From positions 20,436 through 84,435 of the forward strand of contig JAKSZT010020895.1 of the NCBI GenBank assembly GCA_026826555.1: a stretch of 64,000 bases of DNA, given 5' to 3'. Positions 25,591 to 36,420 of this stretch are shown here, piece after piece. This DNA comes from Tolypeutes matacus. Taxonomy: Eukaryota > Chordata > Mammalia > Cingulata > Chlamyphoridae. Positions within the stretch are counted from its first letter, which is position 1. Each line of letters begins with the position of its first letter. The notes under the pieces are model-generated. The model had not been told where the DNA came from and made no database searches. It saw nothing but the letters and a program-made list of their open reading frames with translations. A program made the translations under genes and the position numbers.

Positions 25591-26326
25591 TATACTTATG
25601 AAAAGATCAAGTCAACAAGAAGGTTTAACATTTATAACTCTATATGCGTGGGAACAGCAGAGACCCACAATAGTGAAGCAAATATTGAAACTTTTGAAAG
25701 GAGATATAGATAGCTCTATTATCTAGTAATAGATCTCAATATGCATTTTATTAAAGATAGAACATCTAGAAAAGTGATTGATAAATAGTTGACCTGAGAG
25801 ATACTATAAACAATATGGTACTAAGCAATGTATGTAGAATACTCCAACCAAGATCAGAATACACATTCTTTTCTAGTGGGCAGAGGTCTTTCTTCACAAT
25901 AGATCATATATCAGATCACAATAAAAGGTTTCTATTGTACAGTTAACAATATTGAATTTCCATAATGACACTTCTCTGACAATACTATAGTGATAATAAA
26001 AATCAATATCAGAGGGATAACTGGAAAATTCAATGATATGTGGAAATTAAAAAGTGCATGTTTAAACAACCCCTGTGTGAAGAAAAAAAATTACAAAGGC
26101 AATTAGGAAATATCTTGAGGCAAATCAACAAAAACAATTCATATGAAATCTTGGATGCAGAAAATGCAGTGGTAGGAGGGAAATTGATAACTGAATACTT
26201 ACAACATAAAAAGAGAAAAATCTCAAATGTGGGACCTAACATAAAGGCGTAAGTTATTAAAAATAGGTGAGCATTATAAATCCAAAAGAAGTATGTTTGA
26301 ATGATATTACAAAGATTATACTGGTT

Positions 26327-26402
26327 GGGAAGCAGGTGTAGCTCAGAGTTTGAGCACCTGTTTTGCAGATACAAGGCCCAAGTTCAATCCCCAGTACCTT
26401 CT
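26327..26402 (+). mobile_element. tRNA-derived SINE, DAS-like, old copy
   Basis: The sequence begins gggaagcaggtgtagctcag, carries an A box at about 26,339-26,346 (tagctcag) and a B box at 26,381-26,390 (agttcaatcc), then an ending agtaccttctt with a poor A-rich tail. The layout matches the head of the xenarthran DAS-SINE type derived from a tRNA. No clear target duplication remains and the tail is decayed, which suggests greater age than the copy at 59,591. Confidence 0.75.
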
Positions 26403-26577
26403 TAAGAATACTTTAAAATGGAGATAAATCAAATAAAGAATAAATACACAATAGAGAAGTCAAATGAAGTCAAAAGCTGTTCTTTTGTAATTATTAATAA
26501 AATTGACAAAACTTTAGTTAGTCTGACACAGATAAAAAGTGAGAGGATATGAATAAGTTGTTTGTTTGTTTTTTTTT

Positions 26578-26740
26578 CTGGGGGAAAGTGCTGATGCAGC
26601 CCCACCAACACAAATTATGCAGTCAAGTTTCCCCCATTTGGGGAAATCGCAGGGGTCAGAAGGTCCCCAGTGCAATGGATGAGCCTCTCCCTGGGAAAAC
26701 CACCTTCATGATCATGGTGTCTCCCCTGCCATGTAAGTAT
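26578..26740 (-). pseudogene. RNU1: U1 spliceosomal snRNA retropseudogene
   Basis: The minus strand aligns along its whole length with the 164-nt U1 snRNA. The 5' end is atacttac (26,740 leftwards), normally pairing with 5' splice sites. It is followed by gcaggggag, the stem-loop sequence ggtggttttccc, tgcgatttccccaaat, the Sm-site region aatttgtg, and a final ctttcccc. The splice-site recognition sequence is altered: the usual ACTTACCTG reads acttacatg. The Sm site is also changed. A T-run of mixed TTTG at about 26,558-26,577 is the minus-strand poly-A tail, so this is a retroposed copy and not a gene with its own promoter. No U1 proximal sequence element is visible upstream. Functional U1 recognises pre-mRNA 5' splice sites in the nucleus. 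Confidence 0.93.
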
Positions 26741-28320
26741 ATAGTTTTAAAAATATTAAATGAATTTCTGGGACATTACCATCCAACCCACAGCAATAAG
26801 ATGGAGTAAATGAGGATACTATGAACATGTCTGTTCCAACATTTCAGATAAACTAAAAGAAATGGGTAAATTTCTAGAAATATAGGAGCTGCCTACCAGA
26901 CACAAGAAGAAGGAGAAAAATTTCAATATATCACAACTACTAAGGAAATCAAATCAGTCATTACCTCCTAACAAATAAAATCACTGGACCAGAAGGAATT
27001 ACAGTTAAATTTCTCCAAGCCTTAAAAAACACCAATCCTACTCATATATTCCTCCAAAAATTGAATTGGGAATATTTCCTAAATAATCTGATGGGATGAG
27101 TATCACCCTAATACCAAATCTAGATAAAGATATCACAACACAATTATGGACCCATTTCCTTATAAATATTGGTTCAAAAATACTCAACAAACTCTAGCAA
27201 ATAAAATTCAACAACATGTTAAAATAATTATACACTATGATCAAGTGAGATCTGCCCCAAACATGTATCAGTGGTTCAACATAAAACAATCAAATAATAT
27301 AATACACAACATTATTAAAATGAAGTAAAAAAGCAATACAAAACAAAATAAAAACATGACCATCTAAATTGATAGAGGTAAATCATTTGGAAATCCAACA
27401 TTCTTCTTGTAAAAATACTAAAAATGAAAACTAAGAATAGTAGGAAATTAACTCAAAATGATAAAGGTCATATATGACAATCCCACAGATAGCATCATAT
27501 TCCAGGTCAAGACAAGGTTTCCCACTGTCACCAATATTATTCAACTTTATTGTGTCAGTTTTAACCAGAGTAACTAGGCAAGAAAAGGAAATGAAAGTCA
27601 TCCAATTGTAAAGGAAGAAGTAAAACTTTCCCTGTGTGCACATGATATAATCAAATATATAAAATATTTTAATAAATCTACAAACAAACTAAGAGCTAAT
27701 GACTAATTCAGCAAAATAAAGGGCATATTATCAATCAAAAAAAGTCAGTTATATTTCTATAGATTAGTTATTAACAATTTTAAGAGGAAATAAAGAATAA
27801 AATTCCATGTACTTAAGCAAATGTAAAATACCAAATTATTAGTATTAAATCTATACAAAAATAATTGCAAGACATTTCTGAAAGTACTCAAATAAGACCT
27901 AAATAAATGGAAGGGTATTTCATGTTCATGACTTTGTAAACTTTACATTGTCAAGGTGACAATTCAACCAAAAGCAATTTACAGATTCAATGCAATCTCA
28001 ATCAAATTTCACACTTACATATTAGAAGAAATGGAAGAGCCAATCAACAAATTTGTCTGGTAGGGTAAAGGAACAAGTAGCCAAAAATTTCCTGTAAAAG
28101 GTTTTTGGAGCCTTAACACATCTCAGTTTTAAAATTTATTTCAAGTCTACATTAATTAAAACATGACAATGACACAAAGACAGATATAGAGACTAATGGA
28201 ATTTAAATGGGAATTCAGAAATTTACCTCCACTGGTTTTTTAAAAAGAAGCTAGATTCACTTAATGGGGTGCTCTGTAACAAAAGTTGAGATGTGATTCT
28301 AAATTCTGCCAACTTTTAGT

Positions 28321-28760
28321 TGTGGAAGCTTGGAAATGTGTGTACCCCCAGAAAATCATATTCTTAAACTAATTCATCCTGTGTATGTAAACCTATTATA
28401 TGTAGAACATTTTGATTTCATTAATTCAGTTAAAGCATGGCCCTGAGTAGGTCTTAATCCCCAGTCTGGAGTCTCTTATAAATGGGATGAATGAAAGAAA
28501 GCCATGGAAACATGAAGCTGAAAGGAATGAAACCTGAGAGACAGAAGAGACCAGCAAATGTTGCCATGTGCCCTGCCATGTGACAGAGGAGTCCAGGATT
28601 GCCAGCAGCCAGTATTCAGGGACAAAGCATCTGCTGATGATGTCTTGACCAGGACAAATTTTCAGCCCCAAAATTGTAAACTTATAAGACAATAAATTCC
28701 CACTTTTCAAAACCAACCCATTTTTGATATCTGTTTTTGGTAGCTTAGCAAACTAAAACA
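28321..28760 (+). mobile_element. MaLR-type LTR (5' LTR of an element)
   Basis: This 440-base block begins TG (tgtggaagc) and ends CA (gcaaactaaaaca). It matches 30,688-31,143 in the same orientation, with shared phrases such as tattcttaaac, catggccctgagtaggtcttaatcc compared with catggcctggaatgggacttaatcc, and gtccaggattgccag. An AATAAA-like motif (caataaattcccac) lies near its 3' end, as in LTRs of this class. It is followed by MaLR internal sequence. Confidence 0.8.
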
Positions 28761-30687
28761 GATTTTTGTACTGGTTGAGTAGGGTGTTTTGTTGGTTAGG
28801 CTCAAGTGTCCACTTGGACAAGTAATGGTGCCCAGGTGTTTGGTCATGTAAGCACTGGCAAAATTTTTACTGTAAGGATATTTCATGAACTTAAATCATT
28901 AGCAAGTTGATTGCATCTCGGGAGGATTACATCTATAATAAATTGAGGTGATTGCCTTCAGTAATGAGAAGCATCTCATCCAATCAGTTGGAAGCCTTAA
29001 AAGGAGAAGTGATTATTTCAGCAGTCAGGGATGTGAATTCCAACTCTACTTCTGCCAACCATCCACTTCTGGAGAATTCACCAAAATCTTCATTTGAGTT
29101 TGCAACTTGCAACCTGCCTTAGTGAATTTGGACTCATGCATCCCCACAGTTGTGTGAGAAATGTTTCTAAAATATCATAACATTTACAGATATCTGATGT
29201 TTGTTCATTTTCTCTAGAGAACTCTGACTAATATAGGTGATGCCACTGCAGATATATATGAACATTTTTAAGAGGCTTTGTAATTGTGTAATGAATACAG
29301 ACAAGAAGAATTGTGAGGTGCTTGGTTAAAAAAAAAAAAAAAAAAGGCCTAGATTACATTGAAAAGACTGTTGGTAGAAATGTGGATGATAAAAGGACTT
29401 CTGATGAGGCTTTAGACAGAAATGATGAATGTGTTATTGAAAAGTGGAAGAAAGGCAATACTTATTTTTATAGTGACAAAAATTTGACAAAACTGGCTTC
29501 TGATGTCAGATGGAAGGCAGAATTTGAAAGTGATCATCTAGAATCTTTAGCTGAAGACATTTTCAAACTAAATGTTGAGAGCACTGCATGATTTCTCCTT
29601 GTTTCTTATAGTAAAGTGTGAGAGGAAAGGGATAAGCAAAGAACTGTACTCCTGGGCACAAAGAAACAAGAAATGGATGGTTTGGAGAATTCTGAGCTTC
29701 TAGAAATTGAGTCCCCAGAGAATAGTGTTCCATGTGAGGATTTAACAGAAATGGAAACAATCAGGAATTTCAGTGTAACTGGAATGCAGTTATCCATAAA
29801 GCATTTGTACAAGTTCTATTATCTGATGATTTAGACCTTAATGTTTTATATGTGAAACCAAGAAGTGTTTTGTGACATATGTATGAACTGAAACACTGCC
29901 TGCCTGGACTAAAGGTAACAGAAGAGGGACAGATTGAAGGAAAAATGACTTCAAAGGCAAAACCATGGAAACAGATATCTGTACTGAAGCTATATTCTTG
30001 GGCCAAGAGAATATACCCACTCATATTTGTGGAAAGGGTTGTGTATGCTCCAGTGTGTGGAGATAGCTGGCCTTCCATCCCATTTTTCAGAAAGTCAGCT
30101 TCCTGTTTCTCAAATGCCTAGGGGATGACAGAGAAGATGACTACCATGATAATGTTTTCAAGTGTGAAGTCTAGAGTCTGGATGCCACATTGAGTCTGGA
30201 CAAGAGTGGAGACAAGAGCCTGGCCATCACCCCAATACTTCTGAGCCTTCACCCCAGTATTTGGGAAGAGCATGGTCACTGCACAAGCCCTTGGAATGGG
30301 TGGTGCTGCCACTCCATGAGGCTCAAAGTATAAAGCATCATTCCATAGATGATCCTCAAACCTTGATATCTAATGGAGTAAGCCGAACAGGGTTTCAGAT
30401 TGTTGGGACCCATGACTCCTGTTTTCCATCAATTTATTCCTGTAGGAATGGGAATGTTTATCCTATGACATCCCCTCCTTTTTATATTGGAACCAGATTA
30501 CTCATTCTCTACATTTCACATATCTAATAACTGACGGAAATTGTGCCCCAGGAGAGACCACACCTGTAACTGATTTTGATGAGATGCTGTACTTAGCATT
30601 CTTACTGGAATGATTTAAGGCTTTGGGGATATTTTGATGGAATAATTGTATTTTGCATATGGAAAGAACATCTTTTGGCTTCCAGAG
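28761..30687 (+). mobile_element. MaLR/ERVL-type internal region, non-coding, with nested LTR
   Basis: Sequence after the 5' LTR (gatttttgtactgg) is typical of the start of MaLR interiors. From about 29,237 onward, phrases such as gatgaatgtgttattgaaaa, cttctgatgtcagatggaa and tgtgagaggaaagggataag match the non-coding interior known from THE1/MST/MLT1 elements. The end (cccaggagag, gatggaataattgtattttgcat) matches the known 3' part. Some short frames remain open (29,313-29,591), but MaLR interiors lack an intact polymerase and I claim no protein. A second LTR-like block at about 28,790-29,236 interrupts it. Confidence 0.75.
28790..29236 (+). mobile_element. Nested solo LTR-like repeat
   Basis: The block lies between two parts of the MaLR interior. 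It has no similarity to the flanking MaLR LTRs and ends ctctagagaactctgactaatat, a typical ending of ERVL/MaLR-type LTRs. A phrase near its middle (cctatctcatccaatcag-like, about 28,970) and a final TTCATTTTCTCTAGAGAA-like tract support an LTR identity. No 5-base flanking duplication is obvious. Confidence 0.55.
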
Positions 30688-31143
30688 TGTGGAGTGTGGT
30701 GGTAAAGAACTGTATGTACCCCCCAAATCCTATTCTTAAACCTAATCAATTCCTGTGAGTGTAAAACTATTGTTACTATGACCTTTTGAATAGGTTACTT
30801 CACTTATGGCATGGCCTGGAATGGGACTTAATCCTTTTAATGGAGTCCTTTACAAGCAGGAGTAATTCAGAGAGAAAAAGAGAAAGCCACAAAAGTCATA
30901 ATCTGGAAACCATGAAACCCAGAAGAGAAAGGACAGATCAGCAGAATTTGCCGTGTGCTTTGCCATGTGATGGAGTCCAGGATTGCCAGTATCCAGTCGA
31001 TAGGGAGAGCAAATAGCCTGATGATACATTGATTTAGACATTTTTATGAGTCTCAGAAATGAAAGTTTGTGAGCTAATAAATCCCCACTGTTAAAAGGTG
31101 ACACATATATGTTATTTTCTTTCAGCAAGTTAGCAAACTAAAT
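30688..31143 (+). mobile_element. MaLR-type LTR (3' LTR)
   Basis: It begins TGTGGAG and ends near a CA after gcaaactaaattggtaga. It aligns along its length with the LTR at 28,321-28,760, in direct orientation, so the element retains both LTRs. A motif ctaataaatcccc near the 3' end is the probable former polyadenylation signal. Confidence 0.78.
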
Positions 31144-31189
31144 TGGTAGACATCTGAAAGCATTTTTAAATTACATAATTTTCACACCT

Positions 31190-31320
31190 GTACCTTCTTT
31201 AATTTTATTACAGTCTTGTGAAGTAAGAGTGGTTGCTCTATTTTATAACTACAAACAATAAGGAAGACATTTTATGCATATTGCAGCAAATACAATAATA
31301 GTACTCAGATGTGTGCTTTC
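31190..31320 (+). mobile_element. MIR-like SINE fragment
   Basis: The order cttgtgaagtaagagtggttgctctattttataactacaaacaataag is a diverged match to the MIR core 'aggtaggtactattattatcccattttacagatgaggaaac'. Decayed, no flanking duplication. Confidence 0.5.
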
Positions 31321-31695
31321 CAGTATAGTTGTTGGATTTAAAAATCCCAATACTCATTTATTCACATATTTGAAGACAATGTAATATGAGAAGATGTAGA
31401 AAAATGATCAGAAAAAAAGTGGGAATTTATACTTAGTTTGGCAGTTTTTATGAAGACTCTTTTAGCCAACAAATGAATGATACCATTTCTTTCTTTGAGT
31501 TACTCTGGAAAAATCATCCACATGGCACAAACCTCTTTCTCATTGCTAATCACATCCATGTTATTTTCATTACACCTTTCAAAGAAACAAAGATGAGGAT
31601 ATAATTGTATGGACTGTATTTGGACATGACAATGCTTTGAAGACCAAAAAATATAAACTGAAATATCTGGGGTGCCATCTGATTTGGATATATAC

Positions 31696-32960
31696 ATGAT
31701 TCCATTGAAGAATATGAATGAAGTCACCATGTTTATTTTGATGGTACCCACAGATGATTTCGACTTGCAAGTTTTCTATTTTATTATTTCTAGCAAATTA
31801 TTTCTTTACTCTCATAAGAAATTTGGTGTTGGTTGTATTGGTCATTGCAAATCCCAGCTCCAAAATCCATGTAATATTTTCTTTTTTTTTATTATTATTA
31901 TGGGTAAAAATCAAAATTCTCACAATACATACAAACATTTGCAAAATGATATATAAATATATATATGCATATATGTGTATTTGCTTACAAAAATATTATA
32001 TATATATATATATACATATATTTTAAGAGGTGCTTAGATTACCCAAAATATTACATGGAACCCACTGGGATTCCCATGTTCCCCACCTCCCACACCTCCC
32101 ACCACATCCCACACAAACATCTCCCACAGTGTGGCCCACCACCCTCAATGAACTTACACATCCTGGAGCCTTGCCACCCACCATAGACCACAGTTCACAC
32201 TGTAGACCACACTCTCTCCCACTCAGTTTTGAGTGGTGTGTGCTGATTTAAAATGGCCTGAGTGTCATCATTATTGGATGCCTGCCATTCTTCAGTTGTC
32301 ATCCCCAAAATGTTGGTCAATTTCCTGTCAAAGAATAAATCCATTTCATTTCTTGGATGTGCAATGCAGATGCTTCTTTTTGTTATCTTTGGGACTACAA
32401 AGTGTTTTCACCTGGCTGCAATGATATATGATTACTATAAAGCAATCTATAACACACTGCAGTAATCAGTTAACATGTCACCATGAGTGTATGTGCCACT
32501 CATTGTTTCTTATAATTGCTAGCATTTTGCATGCTACATTACACACCATGGTCATTATGAGTCTATCTTACTGTGCAACCAATGAAATTAGATATGTATT
32601 TTTTCACATCCTTCCACTCCTCATTTTCCTGACATGCCCACTGACTAGGTACTACTCTTCTTTGTATGTTTTATTAAAATAACTGCTCTACTGATTGCTT
32701 TGAACTCCTGTATTTACATTCTCTTCACCATCCTGAAGATGTTTTGCAAAAATAGGCATAAAATCATTTTTACTTGTGGCTCCCATTTGACTGGTTGGTC
32801 AGTTTATCATGGGAAAATCCACTTCAGGTATATGTGGTCAAGTTCAAGTTAATCTTCATACCATGATAAGATAGTGTCTATATTTTAGACCATAAGGGGA
32901 TTCCTATGCTGAATTTCATCATATGCAGTTTAAGAAATAAATATGTAAAAATAGAGACAA
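31696..32960 (+). pseudogene. OR5T: Olfactory receptor pseudogene, OR5T-like, split by a retroelement
   Basis: Two coding pieces belong together. The first (31,696-31,886) reads NMNEVTMFILM then TDDFDLQVF and, after a shift, FTLIRNLVLVVLVIANP, the N-terminus and TM1 of an OR5T-type receptor, ending where the 'PMYFF' segment should be. A retroelement occupies 31,887-32,263. The second (32,264-32,960) resumes with [33 protein letters not shown], then [24 protein letters not shown], where the DRY arginine is tyrosine. It continues ILHATLHTMVIMSLSYCATNEIRYVF, the hallmark OR5T segment, and ends MLNFIICSLRNK. Several frameshifts and stops lie in the second half. It is on the opposite strand to the OR8H-like copies. 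Confidence 0.85.
31887..32263 (-). mobile_element. Long-repeat copy 5, 3' fragment inserted into the OR5T-like gene
   Basis: The reverse complement matches the 3' end of copy 4 closely, including the ttttacccataat end, a (TA)n tract at about 31,997-32,014, and the ccacctcccacacctcccaccacatcc block. Minus-strand poly-A appears as the T-run at about 31,883-31,893. It is truncated at its 5' end at aaaatggcct. I see no target-site duplication, so either it has decayed or the insertion was atypical. Confidence 0.85.
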
Positions 32961-33776
32961 AATGATTGAGAAAAATTAGTTTATAAATTAAGTCAAATTT
33001 TGGCATTGATTAAAACTTGAAAAATAGTAGACATAAATCCGTACTTCTATGATCAGAAACTAGGGAAGAAAATGTCTTTTTAGTTAGTAGTGATTGCATA
33101 TATTAGAATATTTCCAAAGAAAACATTAATCAGTCCTACAATGCAATATTTTACACGTATAGATAAATAGTGTCATCAGTTTTTCTGTAATTATATTTAA
33201 ACTGATCCATATAAATATTCATTTATTAAAGTATATTGATATTGTTGGTCTTTATATATTTTATTTTCACTTAATATAATTACAGAAAATTCCTTCAGGT
33301 GATGATAGCATGATATAACCTCACTTGGTTTATAATAAATCCTCAGCACTCATTAGGAAGTTAACTTCCCATTCAGGAATCCCTGTGAAGTACTCCCTAA
33401 TGTTACCTCACTTGCTACATATGTCTTTACACTCTCTTTACATTCTCAGGGCTTTTGCATTCCTTGACTCAGCACAATAAATATTTATCCCATTTTTTCT
33501 TCACAATGTCCAATTAAAAAAACGTATTAGATTTATTTTGAAACTCCCAAAGTTATATTGAGATGAAATGGTAATATTATTGAGTATATAATTAAGGCTC
33601 AGGGAAAACAAAATAAAATACAAAGAGTAACTTACAATTGGCTACAAGGTACAAGTGGACCAAGATCTGAAAAGCTAATTAGCTTACATATGGGAATTTC
33701 TTTGATGCAGATTCCTGTTCATTACTTAGCTTTGCCTTTCTCTTCTATCTTTAAGAAAGGAACTTTTATTTGTGAT
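32961..33776. other. Non-coding stretch, nothing certain
   Basis: AT-rich sequence without coding potential. 33,370-33,500 (gcttttgcattccttgactcagcacaata) faintly resembles an old L2-type repeat, and 33,590-33,690 a MIR-type one, but both are too diverged to assert. Confidence 0.4.
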
Positions 33777-34440
33777 TGTTTCAGTTTGCTAAAGGTTGTC
33801 AAAGCAAAATACCAGAAATGGGTTGGCTTTTATAATGGAAATTTATTAGAGTAAAAGCCAAAATGGCAGGTCTGCCAATAGCTTCCTGCTTTCTCCTACA
33901 GGCTCACTTTCTCCTTGACCTCAGTTCTAGGAAATCAGACACAATGGCTTTTCTTTCCCTTCTCCTTTGGGCTTTGCCTTTCAGCTCTGAACTGCTCCAT
34001 GATTCCAGGTTCCAGCTTCTCTCTCAGCATCTTGGGGTTCTCTGTCTTTCTGTAGCTGTAGGTTATCCTGGAATGATCTCTTACATGGCAGAATGAAATA
34101 GCAGCTCATTTTCTCTGTTTCTACTCCATTATAAAGGACTCTAGTAAAAGGTTTAGGACATACCTTGGGCTCCACAATTGTATAAAAGTCTCTTAACTGA
34201 AGTGATCTAATCAAAAGTGATCTAACCAGAAGTTCCCTAAACTAAATCTGATATAAAGTTTCCATATAAATGAGGTTTACATATACAGGAATGGGTTAAG
34301 CCAAGAGCAATATTTTCTGGGATCCAAAAAAAGACTTAAACCAGCACATTCCATTATCTTTATCCCAAAAATAAATGTTCTTTTTATATTCAAAATACAT
34401 TCATTCCATCAAAATATTTCAAAAAGCCTTAAATCATTTT
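33777..34440 (-). mobile_element. MaLR-type LTR with adjoining internal end, antisense
   Basis: Read on the minus strand, the LTR runs 34,348 to 33,777, starting TGTGCTGGTTTAAG and ending AGCAAACTGAAACA, with an AATAAA-type motif near its 3' part (ctaataaatttcc). The part upstream on that strand (34,440-34,349) matches the 3' end of the MaLR interior at 30,600-30,680 (atttaaggctttttgaaatattttgatggaat). So this is a 3' LTR plus a piece of interior. Confidence 0.75.
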
Positions 34441-34469
34441 AGTAGCAATGTTAATTTAAATCTAATTTT

Positions 34470-35095
34470 AAAAAGTTCTGGGGGTTCTGGGAAGATGGCT
34501 TCAGAGTAGGACGGCAGGGCTCAGCTCTGCTGCAAAAACCGTGGAGAAAGGATCAAAAGCTATCTGAGAAACCTGCTTTGGGTGTCAGCACACCAGGAGG
34601 GTGCTGCACAACCACCAGTAGATTGAGGGAAAAGGGGATGAAAACACAAAACATCAACCAACAACCATGAGTTACTAAACCTTCATGACAGCTGGGAAGG
34701 TCACCCCCAGCCTCCAAGGTGTGCAGCCTGGATAAAACCCATGGCCCACTACTGCTGACTGAAAGGGGAACATATTTTTCCTCTCTTGGAAAAGGGATGG
34801 TATGGCAGAGGGAGGAGAGTAGTTTCTTTTCAGTGAATTTAGCAAGCAAAGTCTGCTTTGAATCTTAGCTCTACCCAGACCAGAAACACTGGCAAGTGGA
34901 GGTTGAAAGAAATATCTCTGTAGAAGGGGTTGCCAATGGGCACTATATACTGGCCAGCTGGGGAATAAAAGAAAAGAAACTACTTTTAATTCTCTCAACC
35001 CATAAACCTGGAAGACAATTTGTGCCCTCTTTAGTTTGTACCTGCCTCGATATTGATAACTTAAGCAGTAGAATTTTAAAGACTCAGAATAAGTT
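34470..35095 (+). mobile_element. Probable L1 5' UTR-like segment
   Basis: The segment starts with gggaagatggcttcagag and a run of moderately GC-rich, non-coding sequence, resembling the 5' UTR starts of mammalian L1 elements. It joins ORF2 C-terminal sequence at about 35,100 with no ORF1 or RT between. The identity is inferred from this opening and from the junction to L1; a different GC-richer repeat is possible. Confidence 0.45.
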
Positions 35096-35645
35096 TAACA
35101 AAAAAATCTTAGAATAGCCATGAGAAGTCTTAAATAGACATTTCTCCAAATGAAAAAATACAAATGGCCAAAAGTTACATGAAAATACTGCTCAACATCA
35201 CTAGCTATTAGGGAAATGCAAATTAAAACAGCAATGAGATACCATCTCATACTGCATAGAATTATCATTATTTTAAAAACACAGAAAACTAATACAGGGA
35301 AAGATGTGGAGAAACAGGAACTCTTCTTCACTGTTGGTGAGAATGTAGAATGGTCCATCCTCTGTGGAAGACAGTTTGGCTGTACCTCAAGAAGCTGAAC
35401 AGAGAATTGCCGTATGATCCAGCAATCCGGTTACTAGAAATATATTTGGAAGAACTGAAAGCAGGCACATGAACTGACATTTGCACACTGATGATCATAG
35501 CAGTATTATACACAATTGCTAAAATACGGTACAGTGCAAGTGTCCACCAAATGAAGAATGGTTCAACAAAATGCCGTATATACACACAGTGGAAAACTAT
35601 TCAGCTGTAAGATGAAAATAAATTGTTCTCTTTCCAACCCAATCA
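35096..35645 (+). mobile_element. LINE-1 ORF2 C-terminal fragment
   Basis: The sequence encodes the far C-terminal ORF2 part: aatagacatttctcc, then gggaaatgcaaattaaaaca (EMQIKT equivalent), caatgagataccatctcata (RYHLT equivalent), gtgagaatgtagaatgg, and ccgtatgatccagcaatcc (PYDPAIP). It ends near the AIKND equivalent at 35,600. All frames carry stops. Confidence 0.85.
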
Positions 35646-36019
35646 CTTCATCGGATAAATGCCTTTATGCGTTATACATATCTGCTTATCAGAAATTAGA
35701 ACTATACATATATGTTTGAGAGCACTTAGCATCTGTCTCCAACATTGCACTGTCCTCTATTAGCAGTTCTAATGAAATCTGTCAGCAACATACCCCTCTG
35801 ATCCTTGTATTTGTTAATGCTTTTCAATATAATAAAGTAGCATGTTATATGTTTTCACTCTGATAATAGTAACATAATTTTGTTGAAAAATTGGCAAATG
35901 ATAAAGTTGTTATTAAAGGACGTGAACTCAAAATCATTCTGTCTGGGTTCTAATTTGAGTTTATCTTTTAACCTGTTAAGTGACCATCAACAAGCTATGA
36001 AACAACCCTGTGCCCCACT
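35646..36019. other. Non-coding spacer
   Basis: AT-rich sequence; no gene or recognisable element. Confidence 0.4.
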
Positions 36020-36420
36020 TTCTACACTTTTAAAATTCAGTCATTCAAATACATTTGTTTGGGCACTCTTCTAGGTGTTGGGTATATTACATAGAATATA
36101 ATTGGGAAAAATCTTGTGCTCATTGAGATTACAATATGGGGAAAAGAGAGCACAAACAAAAGGCATGATCAAAATATATGGAATGATAAATATGAATAAC
36201 TGCTATGGAAAACAAATGCAGTGTTCCTTCAGGTGTATGTATGATTTTAAAAGAATGGTAAGTGTTGGTCTTATGAGGAAGAGTATGAAAAAAACCCGTG
36301 CAGTTATTTAGGGAAAGAGAATATCAGGAAAAAGTAAGATTGGAATATTCCAGGCAGAATCAGAAGTAATGTGTTTAGGGAAGGGTGAAGAAGTCAGTAT
36401 GGCTGATCCAAAATAACTGT
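36020..36420 (+). mobile_element. Ancient L2-like repeat
   Basis: Phrases in order match the old mammalian repeat with 'aggtgctgggatac... cctgccctcatggagctta': ttctaggtgttgggtatatt (36,070), cttgtgctcattgagattac (36,113) and, later, gaatattccaggcagaatcagaagtaatgtg (36,341). Strongly diverged, non-coding. Confidence 0.5.

Larger units (their letters stand above)
25590..28300 (+). mobile_element. LINE-1 ORF2 remnant, sense, head to head with the antisense copy
   Basis: The sense strand starts in the endonuclease region (aagtcaacaagaaggtttaac corresponds to the usual SIQQEELT segment). It runs through the RT blocks (ISLMN-like near 27,150; YKYWFKNTQQTLANKIQQHVKIIIHYDQ near 27,160-27,240; a FADD-equivalent near 27,640) to about 28,300. 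A tRNA-like SINE (26,327-26,402) and a U1 pseudogene (26,578-26,740) are inserted in it. Every frame is broken. The 3' UTR is not evident; an LTR element follows. Confidence 0.85.

Noticed and set aside
26578..26740. Functional U1 snRNA gene
   Set aside because: The splice-site recognition sequence and Sm site are altered, a poly-A tail is present and no snRNA promoter element is seen.
29313..29591. 92-codon open frame that looks like a protein fragment
   Set aside because: The nucleotide sequence matches non-coding MaLR interior; the frame is not a host gene.
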